In this document: positions 1 to 7,768 of the stretch, in pieces
Numbering within the stretch: position 1 is the stretch's first letter
Layout of the letters: the number at the start of each line of letters is the position of its first letter
DNA from: an uncultured Coprococcus sp.
GTDB lineage: Bacteria; Bacillota; Clostridia; Lachnospirales; Lachnospiraceae
DNA: 35,007 nucleotides
Direction: 5' to 3'
Assembly: GCA_934247115.1 (NCBI GenBank)
Contig: CAKQIY010000021.1
Location: 1 to 35,007, forward strand
Notes under the pieces: model-generated
Seen by the model: only the letters and a program-made list of their open reading frames with translations
Told to the model about the DNA's origin: nothing
The model's database searches: none
Position numbers and translations under genes: made by a program

Positions 1-72
1 GGGACCTATAGGGCTCGAACCTATGACCCTCTGCTTGTAAGGCAGATGCTCTCCCAGCTGAGCTAAGATCCC
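1..72 (-). tRNA. tRNA-Val (UAC anticodon)
   Basis: The reverse complement folds as a full cloverleaf. The 7-bp acceptor stem pairs GGGATCT with AGGTCCC (one G-T pair), the D-arm contains AGCTCAGCTGGGAGAGC, the anticodon stem is TCTGC/GCAGA around loop CTTACAA, and the T-arm carries GGTTCGAGCC. The anticodon TAC reads valine codons. The discriminator base and any encoded CCA fall before base 1, so the gene is cut at its 3' end by one base or a few. It has its own promoter at 106-134 and may lead a longer tRNA transcript running out of the window. Confidence 0.95.
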
Positions 73-105
73 ATATTACTTCGTGTCATCGCTGACACCT
101 TTGTT

Positions 106-134
106 AGTATACTCAAATGGTACCCCTTTGTCAA
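106..134 (-). promoter_or_regulatory. Sigma-A promoter of the tRNA-Val transcript
   Basis: On the minus strand there is a perfect TTGACA (134-129), a 17-base spacer and TATACT (111-106). Transcription should start near 99, leaving a short leader before the mature tRNA 5' end at 72. The leader holds a perfect 6-bp hairpin (83-88 with 93-98, GTGTCA/TGACAC, four-base loop) that would lie in the 5' precursor removed by RNase P. Confidence 0.85.
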
Positions 135-177
135 CAATTTTTTTGAAAAAATTTTTTACCTGTGATTATCGTAATTG

Positions 178-186
178 TGATATGAT
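178..186 (+). promoter_or_regulatory. Extended -10 promoter candidate for ispF
   Basis: TGATATGAT gives a TGn-extended -10 (TATGAT at 181-186) about 75 bases upstream of the ispF start. The -35 region is poor, which extended -10 promoters tolerate. It lies on the opposite strand from the tRNA promoter and about 45 bases from it, so the two transcripts diverge. Confidence 0.4.
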
Positions 187-262
187 GTATATGCTATCGC
201 CTGACCTTGTGAATGTAAGATGTAATATGGCAGATGATAAGTATATAAACAAGGAGATTTAT

Positions 263-817
263 ATGAGAGTAGGAATGGGATATGATGTCCACAGGCTTGT
301 TGAGAATAGAAAGCTTATACTGGGCGGAGTTGATATACCATATGAGAAGGGCTTGCTTGGCCACAGTGATGCGGACGTACTGCTGCATGCAATCATGGAT
401 GCGCTGCTTGGCGCTGCAGCTCTTGGGGATATAGGAAGACACTTCCCTGATACGGATGAGAGATATAAGAATGCGGATAGCATGAAGCTTCTGTCAGAGG
501 TGAAGAGGTTACTGGAGGAGAAGCTGTATGTTATAGAGAATATTGACGCCACGGTCATTGCGCAGAAACCGAAGCTTGCATCTTATATAGAACAGATGAG
601 AGAAAATATAGCTAACTGCCTGTGTATAGAAGTTGACAGGGTTAATATAAAGGCCACCACTGAGGAGAAACTTGGATTTACAGGTGAAGGACTTGGAATA
701 AGTTCTCAGGCTGTATGCCTGATTGAATCTGCATACAATTATACATCAGATGTCGCGGATTTAGGGCGATCTGGTGGCTGTGGAGGTTGTCAGGGCTGTC
801 CTGCCGGTGCGAGATAG
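263..817 (+). CDS. ispF: 2-C-methyl-D-erythritol 2,4-cyclodiphosphate synthase with Cys-rich tail
   Basis: IspF converts CDP-methylerythritol 2-phosphate to the cyclic diphosphate with release of CMP, in the cytosolic MEP route to isoprenoids. The 184-residue product opens MRVGMGYDVHRL and has the zinc ligands D8, H10 and H42 (GHSDADVLLH) plus the family motif IKATTEEKLGFTGEGLGI. ATG 263 is chosen because AAGGAG sits at 251-256 and the family begins exactly here; reading further upstream gives unrelated sequence. IspF proteins are usually about 155-160 residues. This one continues about 25 residues past the conserved end and finishes with a small CX2CX2C cluster (SGGCGGCQGCPAG). That tail is not part of the known fold and might bind metal. 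No other MEP gene lies nearby. Confidence 0.93.
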   Translation: MRVGMGYDVHRLVENRKLILGGVDIPYEKGLLGHSDADVLLHAIMDALLGAAALGDIGRHFPDTDERYKNADSMKLLSEVKRLLEEKLYVIENIDATVIAQKPKLASYIEQMRENIANCLCIEVDRVNIKATTEEKLGFTGEGLGISSQAVCLIESAYNYTSDVADLGRSGGCGGCQGCPAGAR

Positions 818-964
818 CAGCCTATGTTCAGGGTATAACTTCTATAAATACAAGGAGAGTGTGAATTATTCATAAATTTTTTTATGGTTGACCCACAAAT
901 CCTTATAGATGTGATAGAATAATAAAAATTATGTATTAAGTAAGAACTAAGGAGAAAAGGTGTT

Positions 965-1483
965 ATGTTAAATGATGGATATGCAGAGCATATTGTGAAG
1001 AGCAAGACTCCAGCGGGAGTTATGGCTGGTATGGTGATCGGAGCGATTCTGATAGTGGCTGGTGTGGCTGCTTTCTTTGTTCCGCTTCTCACCACTATAG
1101 GTTTGCTGGCGATAATAATAGGAGGCGTTATATTTGGGTTATTTATCTCCAGAAAGGAGACAGAGTACGAGTATATAATGGTCAATGAGGATATTGATAT
1201 AGCCAGAATCGTTGCTAAGAAGAGCAGAAAGAAGATGTGCAGCTTCAGTAACACTGATGTAAAGTTTATTGCAAAGAGTGGTTCTATATATCTTGACAAT
1301 GAGCTTCAACAGGATTCTTCAATCAGGACAAGGGATTATACATCAAAGGATTCAAGATATGAGGATGGTGTATATGTATTTGTTCTGAACAGGAATGGCA
1401 AGACAGAGTTTGTCAAGCTTGAGCTTTCTGATAAGACAATAGATCATGTCAACAATTTCTTCAGAGGAAAGTATAAGGAGTAA
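965..1483 (+). CDS. Small membrane-anchored protein, DUF6106-like
   Basis: This 172-residue protein has two hydrophobic helices within residues 18-60, separated by a short Pro-containing turn, so it is probably an N-terminal hairpin anchor. A soluble C-terminal domain of about 110 residues, rich in short beta strands and charged residues, follows. The segment beginning RKETEYEYIMVNEDIDIARI resembles, from memory, the small Lachnospiraceae family DUF6106; this is unverified. The start is supported by AAGGAG at 950-955, nine bases before ATG 965. No catalytic motif is visible and the function is unknown. It is followed at once by a hairpin with a T-run (1491-1544), suggesting its transcript ends there. 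Confidence 0.75.
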   Translation: MLNDGYAEHIVKSKTPAGVMAGMVIGAILIVAGVAAFFVPLLTTIGLLAIIIGGVIFGLFISRKETEYEYIMVNEDIDIARIVAKKSRKKMCSFSNTDVKFIAKSGSIYLDNELQQDSSIRTRDYTSKDSRYEDGVYVFVLNRNGKTEFVKLELSDKTIDHVNNFFRGKYKE

Positions 1484-1490
1484 TAATATA

Positions 1491-1544
1491 GCCCTTCATG
1501 GCAGATACTACCGATATCGGAGGTATGGCTGTGAAGGGTTTTTT
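1491..1544 (+). terminator. Long hairpin with T-run overlapping the next gene's start
   Basis: CCCTTCA (1492-1498) pairs with TGAAGGG (1532-1538), followed by six T (1539-1544). Inside, CAG/CTG, ATAC/GTAT and the palindrome CCGATATCGG extend the stem imperfectly. This is the shape of an intrinsic terminator for the upstream gene. The GGAGGT ribosome binding site (1519-1524) and the GTG start (1531) of the following membrane-protein gene lie inside it. Confidence 0.6.
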
Positions 1545-1947
1545 GGTTAAGTGGTTTACTATATTTATGACCGGAGGTATGGTTTATTATTTTCTGGAGA
1601 TAGCGGTCAGACATTATTCCCATTATTCCATGATATTTTGCGGCGGCATGGCTACGCTTTTGTGCGGGGGACTTAATCAGACGTTCCTGGATATTGGGGT
1701 TGTACCGCAGATGTTCTGGTCGGCAGTGATCATATCTGAGCTGGAATATATAACAGGATATATATTCAATATACAGATGGGGTGTGATGTGTGGGATTAT
1801 TCGGGGATGCCATATAATCTGAGCGGACAGATCTGCCTGGCTTATTCGCTCTTGTGGATGCTGCTTGCGCTGGTAATAATATATATTGATGATAATATAA
1901 GATGCAATCTGTTCGGAGAAAAAAGACCTGTGTATAAACTGTGGTGA
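1531..1947 (+). CDS. Integral membrane protein, CmpB-like putative ABC transporter permease family
   Basis: The product is a 138-residue membrane protein with about four hydrophobic segments. Conserved-looking stretches (YYFLEIAVRHYSHYSM, ELEYITGYIFN, CDVWDYSGMP, NLSGQICLAYSLLW) match my recollection of the small family named ABC_trans_CmpB or putative ABC transporter permease, whose transport role is not established. No ATPase partner is nearby. GTG 1531 is preferred because GGAGG ends seven bases upstream; ATG 1498 is in frame but its nearest ribosome binding site is 16 bases away. The start lies in a terminator-like stem, so expression may depend on read-through or a promoter not seen here. 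Confidence 0.7.
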   Translation: MKGFLVKWFTIFMTGGMVYYFLEIAVRHYSHYSMIFCGGMATLLCGGLNQTFLDIGVVPQMFWSAVIISELEYITGYIFNIQMGCDVWDYSGMPYNLSGQICLAYSLLWMLLALVIIYIDDNIRCNLFGEKRPVYKLW

Positions 1948-1958
1948 CATGTCATAAA

Positions 1959-2018
1959 AAATATGGGAAAATGCCATGCTACTCTCAGGGGAGAAGAGGA
2001 TGACATTTTCCCATATTT
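1959..2018. terminator. Bidirectional terminator between convergent genes
   Basis: A perfect 15-bp inverted repeat, AAATATGGGAAAATG (1959-1973) with CATTTTCCCATATTT (2004-2018), encloses a 30-base loop. On the minus strand it runs into a T-rich end (complement of 1956-1961), so it best serves the gene at 2071-2301; on the plus strand the T-run is short and interrupted. It sits between two converging genes. Confidence 0.75.
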
Positions 2019-2070
2019 GTTATATTCTTATATAAGACTTCTGAAGCGGGCTTGTGTGTGTGCAAAAATG

Positions 2071-2301
2071 TTATCCCTGGAGTGGGGTAATCTTCAGGCC
2101 TTTATAAAGCTTAGTATAAAGATTACGTTCATCTGTATACAACATAACGCCGCGGGAGTCGCGAACTATGTATGCGTATTTGTTCTTTTGAACGTTCATA
2201 TAAAGAACTTCGTCAACGTTAAGCTCTTTGGCTTTAACCTTGGCAACACTGACACTTAGCGGTTCCAACTTATATTTTTTAATTGCCTGCTGAACTGTCA
2301 T
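2071..2301 (-). CDS. Small hypothetical protein (76 aa)
   Basis: This 76-residue protein (MTVQQAIKKYKLEPLSVSVA...) is not one I recognise. It has no signal peptide, membrane segment or cysteine. An N-terminal helix is followed by alternating short strands (YAYIVRDSRGVMLYT) and a basic C-terminus, so a small alpha/beta cytosolic protein is likely. It is a real gene rather than a shadow: it has a perfect GGAGGTG ribosome binding site six bases before the ATG, its own strong promoter (2354-2382) and a matching terminator (1959-2018), making it a complete one-gene unit. Confidence 0.8.
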   Translation of the reverse strand: MTVQQAIKKYKLEPLSVSVAKVKAKELNVDEVLYMNVQKNKYAYIVRDSRGVMLYTDERNLYTKLYKGLKITPLQG

Positions 2302-2353
2302 AATCTACACCTCCATTAATAAATGATCATAACATGCTTTAGTAACTATCTAC

Positions 2354-2382
2354 AGTATATTGTAAAGAAATAACAAAGTCAA
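2354..2382 (-). promoter_or_regulatory. Sigma-A promoter of the 76-aa gene
   Basis: The minus strand reads TTGACT (2382-2377), a 17-base spacer and TATACT (2359-2354), near consensus. The leader to the start codon is about 50 bases. On the plus strand the same segment holds a weaker TTGTAA-18-TAGTAA arrangement (2360-2389) that might drive queH. Confidence 0.8.
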
Positions 2383-2464
2383 CTAGTAAACATGCACAAA
2401 TGTGTAAAAAACTATCAGACATTGCAAAAAGAGGTGTGGAATATCAACAAAAAAGGAGAAAGTA

Positions 2465-3112
2465 ATGATGCAAAATGTAAATTATTATCAAATGATGGAG
2501 AGGCAGATAGCGGAATTTGTTAGTGAAAATACACAATGTGGCAAAAAAAGACTTCTTCTGCACTGTTGCTGTGCACCCTGTTCGAGCCACTGTTTGTCTG
2601 TCCTTGCACCTTATTTCTATATAACTGCATATTTCTACAACCCGAATATAACAGATTATGCTGAGTACATAAAAAGATTTGATGAGCTTTCTAGATTCGT
2701 GCATGAAGTGTATGTGGATGGTGTTGATGTAAAGCTCGCTGGACATGATCCTCAAGTGTTTCTGGATATGGCAAAAGGAAGAGAAGATCTTCCTGAAAGG
2801 GGAGCAAGGTGCTACGACTGTTATAAGCTCAGACTGGAAAAAAGTGCTTCTTATGCCAAGGAGAACGGATATGATGCATTTACCACTACTCTGTCCATAA
2901 GCCCGCATAAGAATGCAGACTGGCTGAATGAGATAGGTGCTGAGATGAGTTCGAAATATGACATAGATTATCTGTTCAGTGATTTTAAGAAGAAGGACGG
3001 CTACAGACATTCAATACAATTGTCGAAGGAATATGGATTATACAGACAGAATTTCTGCGGATGCGAATTCAGCAGAAGGGCAGCTGAACTCAGGAATGAA
3101 AAAAATAAATAA
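2465..3112 (+). CDS. queH: Epoxyqueuosine reductase QueH
   Basis: QueH performs the last step of queuosine synthesis, reducing epoxyqueuosine to queuosine in the wobble position of GUN-anticodon tRNAs. It is the non-homologous replacement for QueG. The 215-residue protein has the hallmark LLLHCCCAPCSSH (C34-C36, C39), a second pair in ARCYDCYK and the C-terminal FCGCEFS; these cysteines hold the metal sites of the family. AAGGAG lies seven bases before ATG 2465; ATG 2468 is an alternative. It appears to be a single-gene unit ahead of carAB. No other queuosine gene is in the window, so the precursor may be salvaged or made elsewhere. Confidence 0.93.
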   Translation: MMQNVNYYQMMERQIAEFVSENTQCGKKRLLLHCCCAPCSSHCLSVLAPYFYITAYFYNPNITDYAEYIKRFDELSRFVHEVYVDGVDVKLAGHDPQVFLDMAKGREDLPERGARCYDCYKLRLEKSASYAKENGYDAFTTTLSISPHKNADWLNEIGAEMSSKYDIDYLFSDFKKKDGYRHSIQLSKEYGLYRQNFCGCEFSRRAAELRNEKNK

Positions 3113-3189
3113 AAAAAAACGAATAAAAAACGAGATTTTTGTCGTGAACACAAAAATAAAAAATATATCGAAAAAAATATTGTGCCACC

Positions 3190-3218
3190 TTGTCAAATGT
3201 GGTAGTATTTATTAAATT
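3190..3218 (+). promoter_or_regulatory. Promoter of carAB
   Basis: TTGTCA (3190-3195), a 17-base spacer and TAAATT (3213-3218) form a good sigma-A promoter. The leader to carA is about 90 bases and contains an uninterrupted run of nine T (3275-3283). I see no PyrR-binding loop consensus and no strong hairpin before that run, so pyrimidine attenuation is not demonstrated. Confidence 0.6.
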
Positions 3219-3317
3219 AAGAAAAAAGAGGCCAATAAATGTGGGTTATCTCAAGCATTTCCCCGTTTTCACTCTTTTTTTTTGAGCAAAAATAGAAAAA
3301 ACGAAAGGAATACGATT

Positions 3318-4391
3318 ATGAAAGCTTTTTTGATACTTGAAGACGGACACGTGTTTGAAGGTAAAAGTATTGGCTCTACTGATGAGATAATCAGCGAGAT
3401 AGTATTCAATACTTCGATGACCGGCTATCTGGAAATTCTTACAGATCCATCATATGCAGGGCAGTCAGTATGTATGACATATCCGCTTATAGGCAACTAT
3501 GGTATATGCAGAGAGGATATGGAGGCTGGCAGACCATGGCAGTCAGGATTCATTGTTAGAGAGCTCTGCAAGACTCCTAGCAATTTCAGAAGCGAGATGA
3601 CCATAAACGAATTTCTTGTTGAGAATAATATAACTGGTATAGAGGGAATAGACACCAGAACACTTACCAAGATCCTCAGAAAAGATGGTACCATGAGAGG
3701 TATGATCACTACTGATGAGAATTATGATCTTGATGAGTGTATGAAGCGTATAAAGGCATGGAAGATGGGACATGTTGTTCTCGATGTAACATGCAAGGAG
3801 AAAATGTTCTATCCTGGCGATGGATATAAGGTTGCAGTCATCGATCTCGGTGTCAAGAAGAACATCGTCAAGTCACTTCTCTCCAGAGGATGTCAGGTTA
3901 CTGTATATCCTGCAGAGACACCTGCTGAGGAGATCATCGCAGACGCTCCGGACGGAATCATGCTTACAAATGGTCCTGGAGATCCAAAGGAGTGTAAGGT
4001 CACAATAGCTCAGGTAAAGAAGCTTTTCGATACAGATATTCCAATTTTTGCTATATGTCTTGGACATCAGCTCATGGCGCTTGCCAACGGCGGTGATACA
4101 GAGAAGATGAAGTACGGACACAGAGGTGCAAACCATCCTGTAAGAGATATGAAGACCGGCAAGGTATATATTTCAACACAGAATCACGGATATATGGTCA
4201 AGGAAGACAGCCTCGACAGAAAGATCGCAGAGGTCAGCTTCGTCAATGTAAATGACGGAACAGTAGAGGGAGTTCACTATCTTGGAAAGAATGCACAGAC
4301 AGTTCAGTTCCATCCGGAGGCATGTGCAGGTCCGCTGGATACAGATTCACTGTTTGATACATTTATGAATATGATGGAGGTGTCAAAGTAA
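3318..4391 (+). CDS. carA: Carbamoyl-phosphate synthase small (glutaminase) subunit
   Basis: CarA hydrolyses glutamine and channels ammonia to CarB for carbamoyl phosphate, the precursor of arginine and pyrimidines. The 357-residue protein has the N-terminal small-subunit domain (MKAFLILEDGHVFEGKSIG) and a class I amidotransferase domain from about residue 175, with the triad nucleophile C247 in AICLGHQ and H332/E334 in FHPEA. ATG 3318 is chosen, with AAAGGA upstream; earlier in-frame codons encode Lys/Asn-rich sequence not seen in the family. Its stop overlaps the carB start by one base (TAATG at 4389-4393), so the two subunits should be translationally coupled and made in equal amounts. Confidence 0.97.
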   Translation: MKAFLILEDGHVFEGKSIGSTDEIISEIVFNTSMTGYLEILTDPSYAGQSVCMTYPLIGNYGICREDMEAGRPWQSGFIVRELCKTPSNFRSEMTINEFLVENNITGIEGIDTRTLTKILRKDGTMRGMITTDENYDLDECMKRIKAWKMGHVVLDVTCKEKMFYPGDGYKVAVIDLGVKKNIVKSLLSRGCQVTVYPAETPAEEIIADAPDGIMLTNGPGDPKECKVTIAQVKKLFDTDIPIFAICLGHQLMALANGGDTEKMKYGHRGANHPVRDMKTGKVYISTQNHGYMVKEDSLDRKIAEVSFVNVNDGTVEGVHYLGKNAQTVQFHPEACAGPLDTDSLFDTFMNMMEVSK

Positions 4392-7300
4392 TGCCAAAGA
4401 ATCCTAATATAAAAAAGGTTGTAGTTATCGGATCAGGTCCTATAGTCATCGGTCAGGCTGCTGAGTTTGATTACGCCGGAACACAGGCGTGCCGTTCTCT
4501 TAAGGAAGAGGGACTGTGCGTTGTTCTCATCAACTCAAACCCTGCAACCATCATGACAGATAAGGATATCGCAGATAAGGTATATATTGAGCCTCTTACA
4601 GTTGATGTTGTAAAGGCTATTATCGAGAAGGAGAAGCCGGACAGCCTTCTGCCGACACTCGGTGGTCAGGCAGCCCTCAACATTGCCATGGAGCTTGATG
4701 AGTCAGGTTTCTTAAGAGAGCATGACGTACTTCTCATAGGAACATCATCAACGACCATCAAGAAGGCCGAGGACAGACTTGAGTTCAAGAAGACTATGGA
4801 GAAGATCCATGAGCCTGTAGCACCTTCAGAGGTCGTTACAACTGTTCAGGGTGGTCTTAACTTTGTCAAGAAGATAGGATACCCTGTTGTTCTCCGCCCT
4901 GCCTATACCCTTGGAGGATCAGGTGGTGGTATAGCCAACAATGAAGAAGAGTTCAAGGAGATCCTCATGAATGGTCTGAGACTTTCACGTGTCGGACAGG
5001 TTCTTGTCGAGAGATGTATCGCCGGTTGGAAGGAGATCGAGTACGAGGTTATGCGTGATGCAAATGGTACATGTATAACTGTATGTAACATGGAGAACCT
5101 TGATCCTGTCGGAGTCCACACAGGAGATTCTATAGTTGTAGCTCCATCACAGACACTTGGAGATAAGGAATACCAGATGCTCAGAAGTTCAGCACTGAAC
5201 ATTATCTCAGAGCTCAACATCAAGGGTGGATGTAACGTTCAGTTTGCTCTGAACCCTAATTCATTTGAGTACTGTGTTATCGAGGTAAACCCAAGAGTTT
5301 CAAGATCATCAGCCCTTGCATCAAAGGCAACAGGATATCCTATCGCAAAGGTTTCAGCCAAGATCGCTCTTGGATACAATCTGGATGAGATCAAGAACGC
5401 TATTACAAAGAAGACATATGCCAGCTTTGAGCCGGCACTTGACTACGTGGTTGTCAAGATCCCTAGACTTCCATTTGATAAATTCATCGCCGCTGACCAT
5501 GATCTGACAACACAGATGAAGGCAACTGGTGAGGTTATGAGTATCTGTACAAACTTTGAGGGTGCACTGATGAAGGCTCTCCGTTCTTTGGAGCAGCATG
5601 TAGACAGTCTCTGGTCAAGCAGATACAAAGATATGACAGATGAGGAAGTTATAAAGCTCCTCGGACATGTAGATGACAGACGTATCTATGTCATAGCTGA
5701 GGCTATAAGACGTGGAATATCATACGATCAGATCTATGACATCACCAAGATCGACAGATGGTTCATAGACAAGATACACAACCTTGTAAAGGCTGAGAGA
5801 AAGATAATCGAGTCTAAGGGAGATATCTCCAAGGAGCTCATGAAGGAGATCAAGAGAGTAGAGTTCCCAGATAAGGTTATCGCAAGACTCACAGGCAAGA
5901 CAGAGAAAGAGATCAGACAGATGCGTTACGACTACGGCGTAACAGCACATTTCAAGATGGTTGATACATGTGCAGCAGAGTTTGATGCCATGACTCCATA
6001 CTACTATTCATGCTTTGATTCTCTGGAGAACGAGGTTGCAGAGGACAACTCAAGAAAGAAAGTCATGGTTCTTGGATCAGGTCCTATCAGAATCGGCCAG
6101 GGTATCGAGTTCGATTACTGCTCAGTCCACAGCACATGGGCATTCGAGAGAAAGGGTTATGAGACTATCATCGTCAATAACAACCCAGAGACAGTCAGTA
6201 CAGACTTTGATATAGCAGATAAGCTTTACTTTGAGCCGCTTACAGCTGAGGATGTTGAGGCTATCGTCAATCTGGAGCACCCGGATGGAGCTGTTGTACA
6301 GTTCGGTGGACAGACAGCTATCAAGCTCACAGAGGCACTTATGGAGATGGGAGTACCAATCCTTGGAACAAGCGCAGAGAATGTAGATGCAGCAGAGGAC
6401 AGAGAGCTCTTTGATGAGATCCTTGAGAAGTGCTGTATACCAAGACCTGCCGGCAAGACTGTATTTACAAGAGAGCAGGCTCTTGAGGCCGCAAATGAGC
6501 TGGGTTATCCTGTACTTGTAAGACCTTCATACGTTCTCGGTGGTCAGGGAATGCAGATAGCGATCTCTGATAAGGATATAATAGAGTTCATGGATATCAT
6601 CAACAGACATACCCAGGAGCATCCAATACTTGTAGATAAATACATCATGGGTAAAGAGGTTGAGGTTGATGCTGTATGTGATGGCGACGACATACTTATC
6701 CCTGGTATCATGGAGCATGTTGAGAGAGCCGGAATTCACTCAGGAGACAGTATCTCTGTATATCCTGCACAGACGCTCTCACCAAAGACAAAGAGAGTCA
6801 TCGCTGATTACACCAAGAAGCTGGCAAACAGCCTTCATGTAATCGGACTTATAAATATACAGTTCATCGCATACAATGAAGAGGTGTACGTAATAGAGGT
6901 AAATCCACGTTCGAGCCGTACAGTTCCATATATAAGCAAGGTAACAGGAATACCTATCGTAGATCTTGCAACACGTGTTATCACAGGTGAGAAGATCAAG
7001 GATATGGGTTACACACCTGGACTTCAGCCGGAGTCAGAGTACTTCGCTATCAAGAAGCCTGTATTCTCATTTGAGAAGATTAGAGGAGCTGAGATAAGCC
7101 TTGGACCTGAGATGAAGTCGACAGGAGAATGCCTTGGTATCTCCAAGAACTACAATGAGGCGCTGTACAAGGCATTCCTTGGAGCTGGAATCAATCTTCC
7201 GAAGACCAAGAAGATGATCCTCACAGTCAAGGATTCAGATAAGATGGATGCAATTAGTATCGGTAAGAGATTTGCTGCACTTGGATACGAGATATACTCA

Positions 7301-7597
7301 ACAAGAAGTACATGCAGAGTTCTCAATGAGAATGGTGTTCCTGCAAAGCTTATCAACAAGGTTGAGGAGCCGTCACCGAATCTGCTTGACCTGATACTGA
7401 GCCATGAGATCGATCTGATAATTGATACTCCATCACAGGGCGTTGAGCGAAGCAAGGATGGATTTATCATCAGACGTCATGCGGTAGAGACGGGCGTTAC
7501 ATGTCTTACAAGTCTTGATACAGCCGATGCGCTGCTTACAAGTCTTGAGACTGCAGATACCACAAAGCTTTCACTTGTGGATATAAGCGAGATATAA
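4391..7597 (+). CDS. carB: Carbamoyl-phosphate synthase large subunit
   Basis: CarB makes carbamoyl phosphate from bicarbonate, ammonia and two ATP. At 1068 residues it is full length. The internal duplication is clear: VVVIGSGPIVIGQAAEFDYAG near the N-terminus repeats as VMVLGSGPIRIGQGIEFDY near residue 558. Each half carries an ATP-grasp region (RPAYTLGGSGGG and RPSYVLGGQGMQ; EVNPRVSRSSALASK and EVNPRSSRTVPYISK). The last 130 or so residues form the MGS-like regulatory domain. GGAGGTG at the end of carA serves as its ribosome binding site. The position as a two-gene operon, without pyr or arg genes, gives no hint as to which pathway controls it. Confidence 0.98.
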   Translation: MPKNPNIKKVVVIGSGPIVIGQAAEFDYAGTQACRSLKEEGLCVVLINSNPATIMTDKDIADKVYIEPLTVDVVKAIIEKEKPDSLLPTLGGQAALNIAMELDESGFLREHDVLLIGTSSTTIKKAEDRLEFKKTMEKIHEPVAPSEVVTTVQGGLNFVKKIGYPVVLRPAYTLGGSGGGIANNEEEFKEILMNGLRLSRVGQVLVERCIAGWKEIEYEVMRDANGTCITVCNMENLDPVGVHTGDSIVVAPSQTLGDKEYQMLRSSALNIISELNIKGGCNVQFALNPNSFEYCVIEVNPRVSRSSALASKATGYPIAKVSAKIALGYNLDEIKNAITKKTYASFEPALDYVVVKIPRLPFDKFIAADHDLTTQMKATGEVMSICTNFEGALMKALRSLEQHVDSLWSSRYKDMTDEEVIKLLGHVDDRRIYVIAEAIRRGISYDQIYDITKIDRWFIDKIHNLVKAERKIIESKGDISKELMKEIKRVEFPDKVIARLTGKTEKEIRQMRYDYGVTAHFKMVDTCAAEFDAMTPYYYSCFDSLENEVAEDNSRKKVMVLGSGPIRIGQGIEFDYCSVHSTWAFERKGYETIIVNNNPETVSTDFDIADKLYFEPLTAEDVEAIVNLEHPDGAVVQFGGQTAIKLTEALMEMGVPILGTSAENVDAAEDRELFDEILEKCCIPRPAGKTVFTREQALEAANELGYPVLVRPSYVLGGQGMQIAISDKDIIEFMDIINRHTQEHPILVDKYIMGKEVEVDAVCDGDDILIPGIMEHVERAGIHSGDSISVYPAQTLSPKTKRVIADYTKKLANSLHVIGLINIQFIAYNEEVYVIEVNPRSSRTVPYISKVTGIPIVDLATRVITGEKIKDMGYTPGLQPESEYFAIKKPVFSFEKIRGAEISLGPEMKSTGECLGISKNYNEALYKAFLGAGINLPKTKKMILTVKDSDKMDAISIGKRFAALGYEIYSTRSTCRVLNENGVPAKLINKVEEPSPNLLDLILSHEIDLIIDTPSQGVERSKDGFIIRRHAVETGVTCLTSLDTADALLTSLETADTTKLSLVDISEI

Positions 7598-7618
7598 GAT
7601 CTGGTTAAATAGATAAAA

Positions 7619-7670
7619 AATGGGGCAAAATGATATACAACGTTAAAAGGGGTTGTCATTTTGCCTCATT
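7619..7670 (+). terminator. Terminator after carB
   Basis: AATGGGGCAAAATGA (7619-7633) pairs with TCATTTTGCCTCATT (7656-7670) with one G-T pair, and CAAC/GTTG extends it inside. The loop is short and A-rich. Only a broken T-run follows, so termination may be partial or partly structural. The rest of 7598-7768 is A/T-rich, with no gene seen. Confidence 0.6.
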
Positions 7671-7768
7671 CAATTTATTCTTGTTATCAAATGGGAGACT
7701 GTACATATCTCTCGTTTATTACACAGAAAATAAAAACATTATTATATGATAGAAATAAGAGGTGAAAT

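Noticed and set aside
1..134. tRNA-Val as an integration (attachment) site
   Set aside because: There is no integrase, no repeated tRNA 3' end and no foreign gene content beside it; the 3' flank is outside the window.
1963..2259. Plus-strand 98-residue frame across the terminator
   Set aside because: It starts inside a terminator stem and overlaps the well-supported 76-residue minus-strand gene; no ribosome binding site.
3225..3317. carA leader as a PyrR or UTP-sensitive attenuator
   Set aside because: A T9 run is present, but there is no stable hairpin before it and no PyrR-binding loop consensus.
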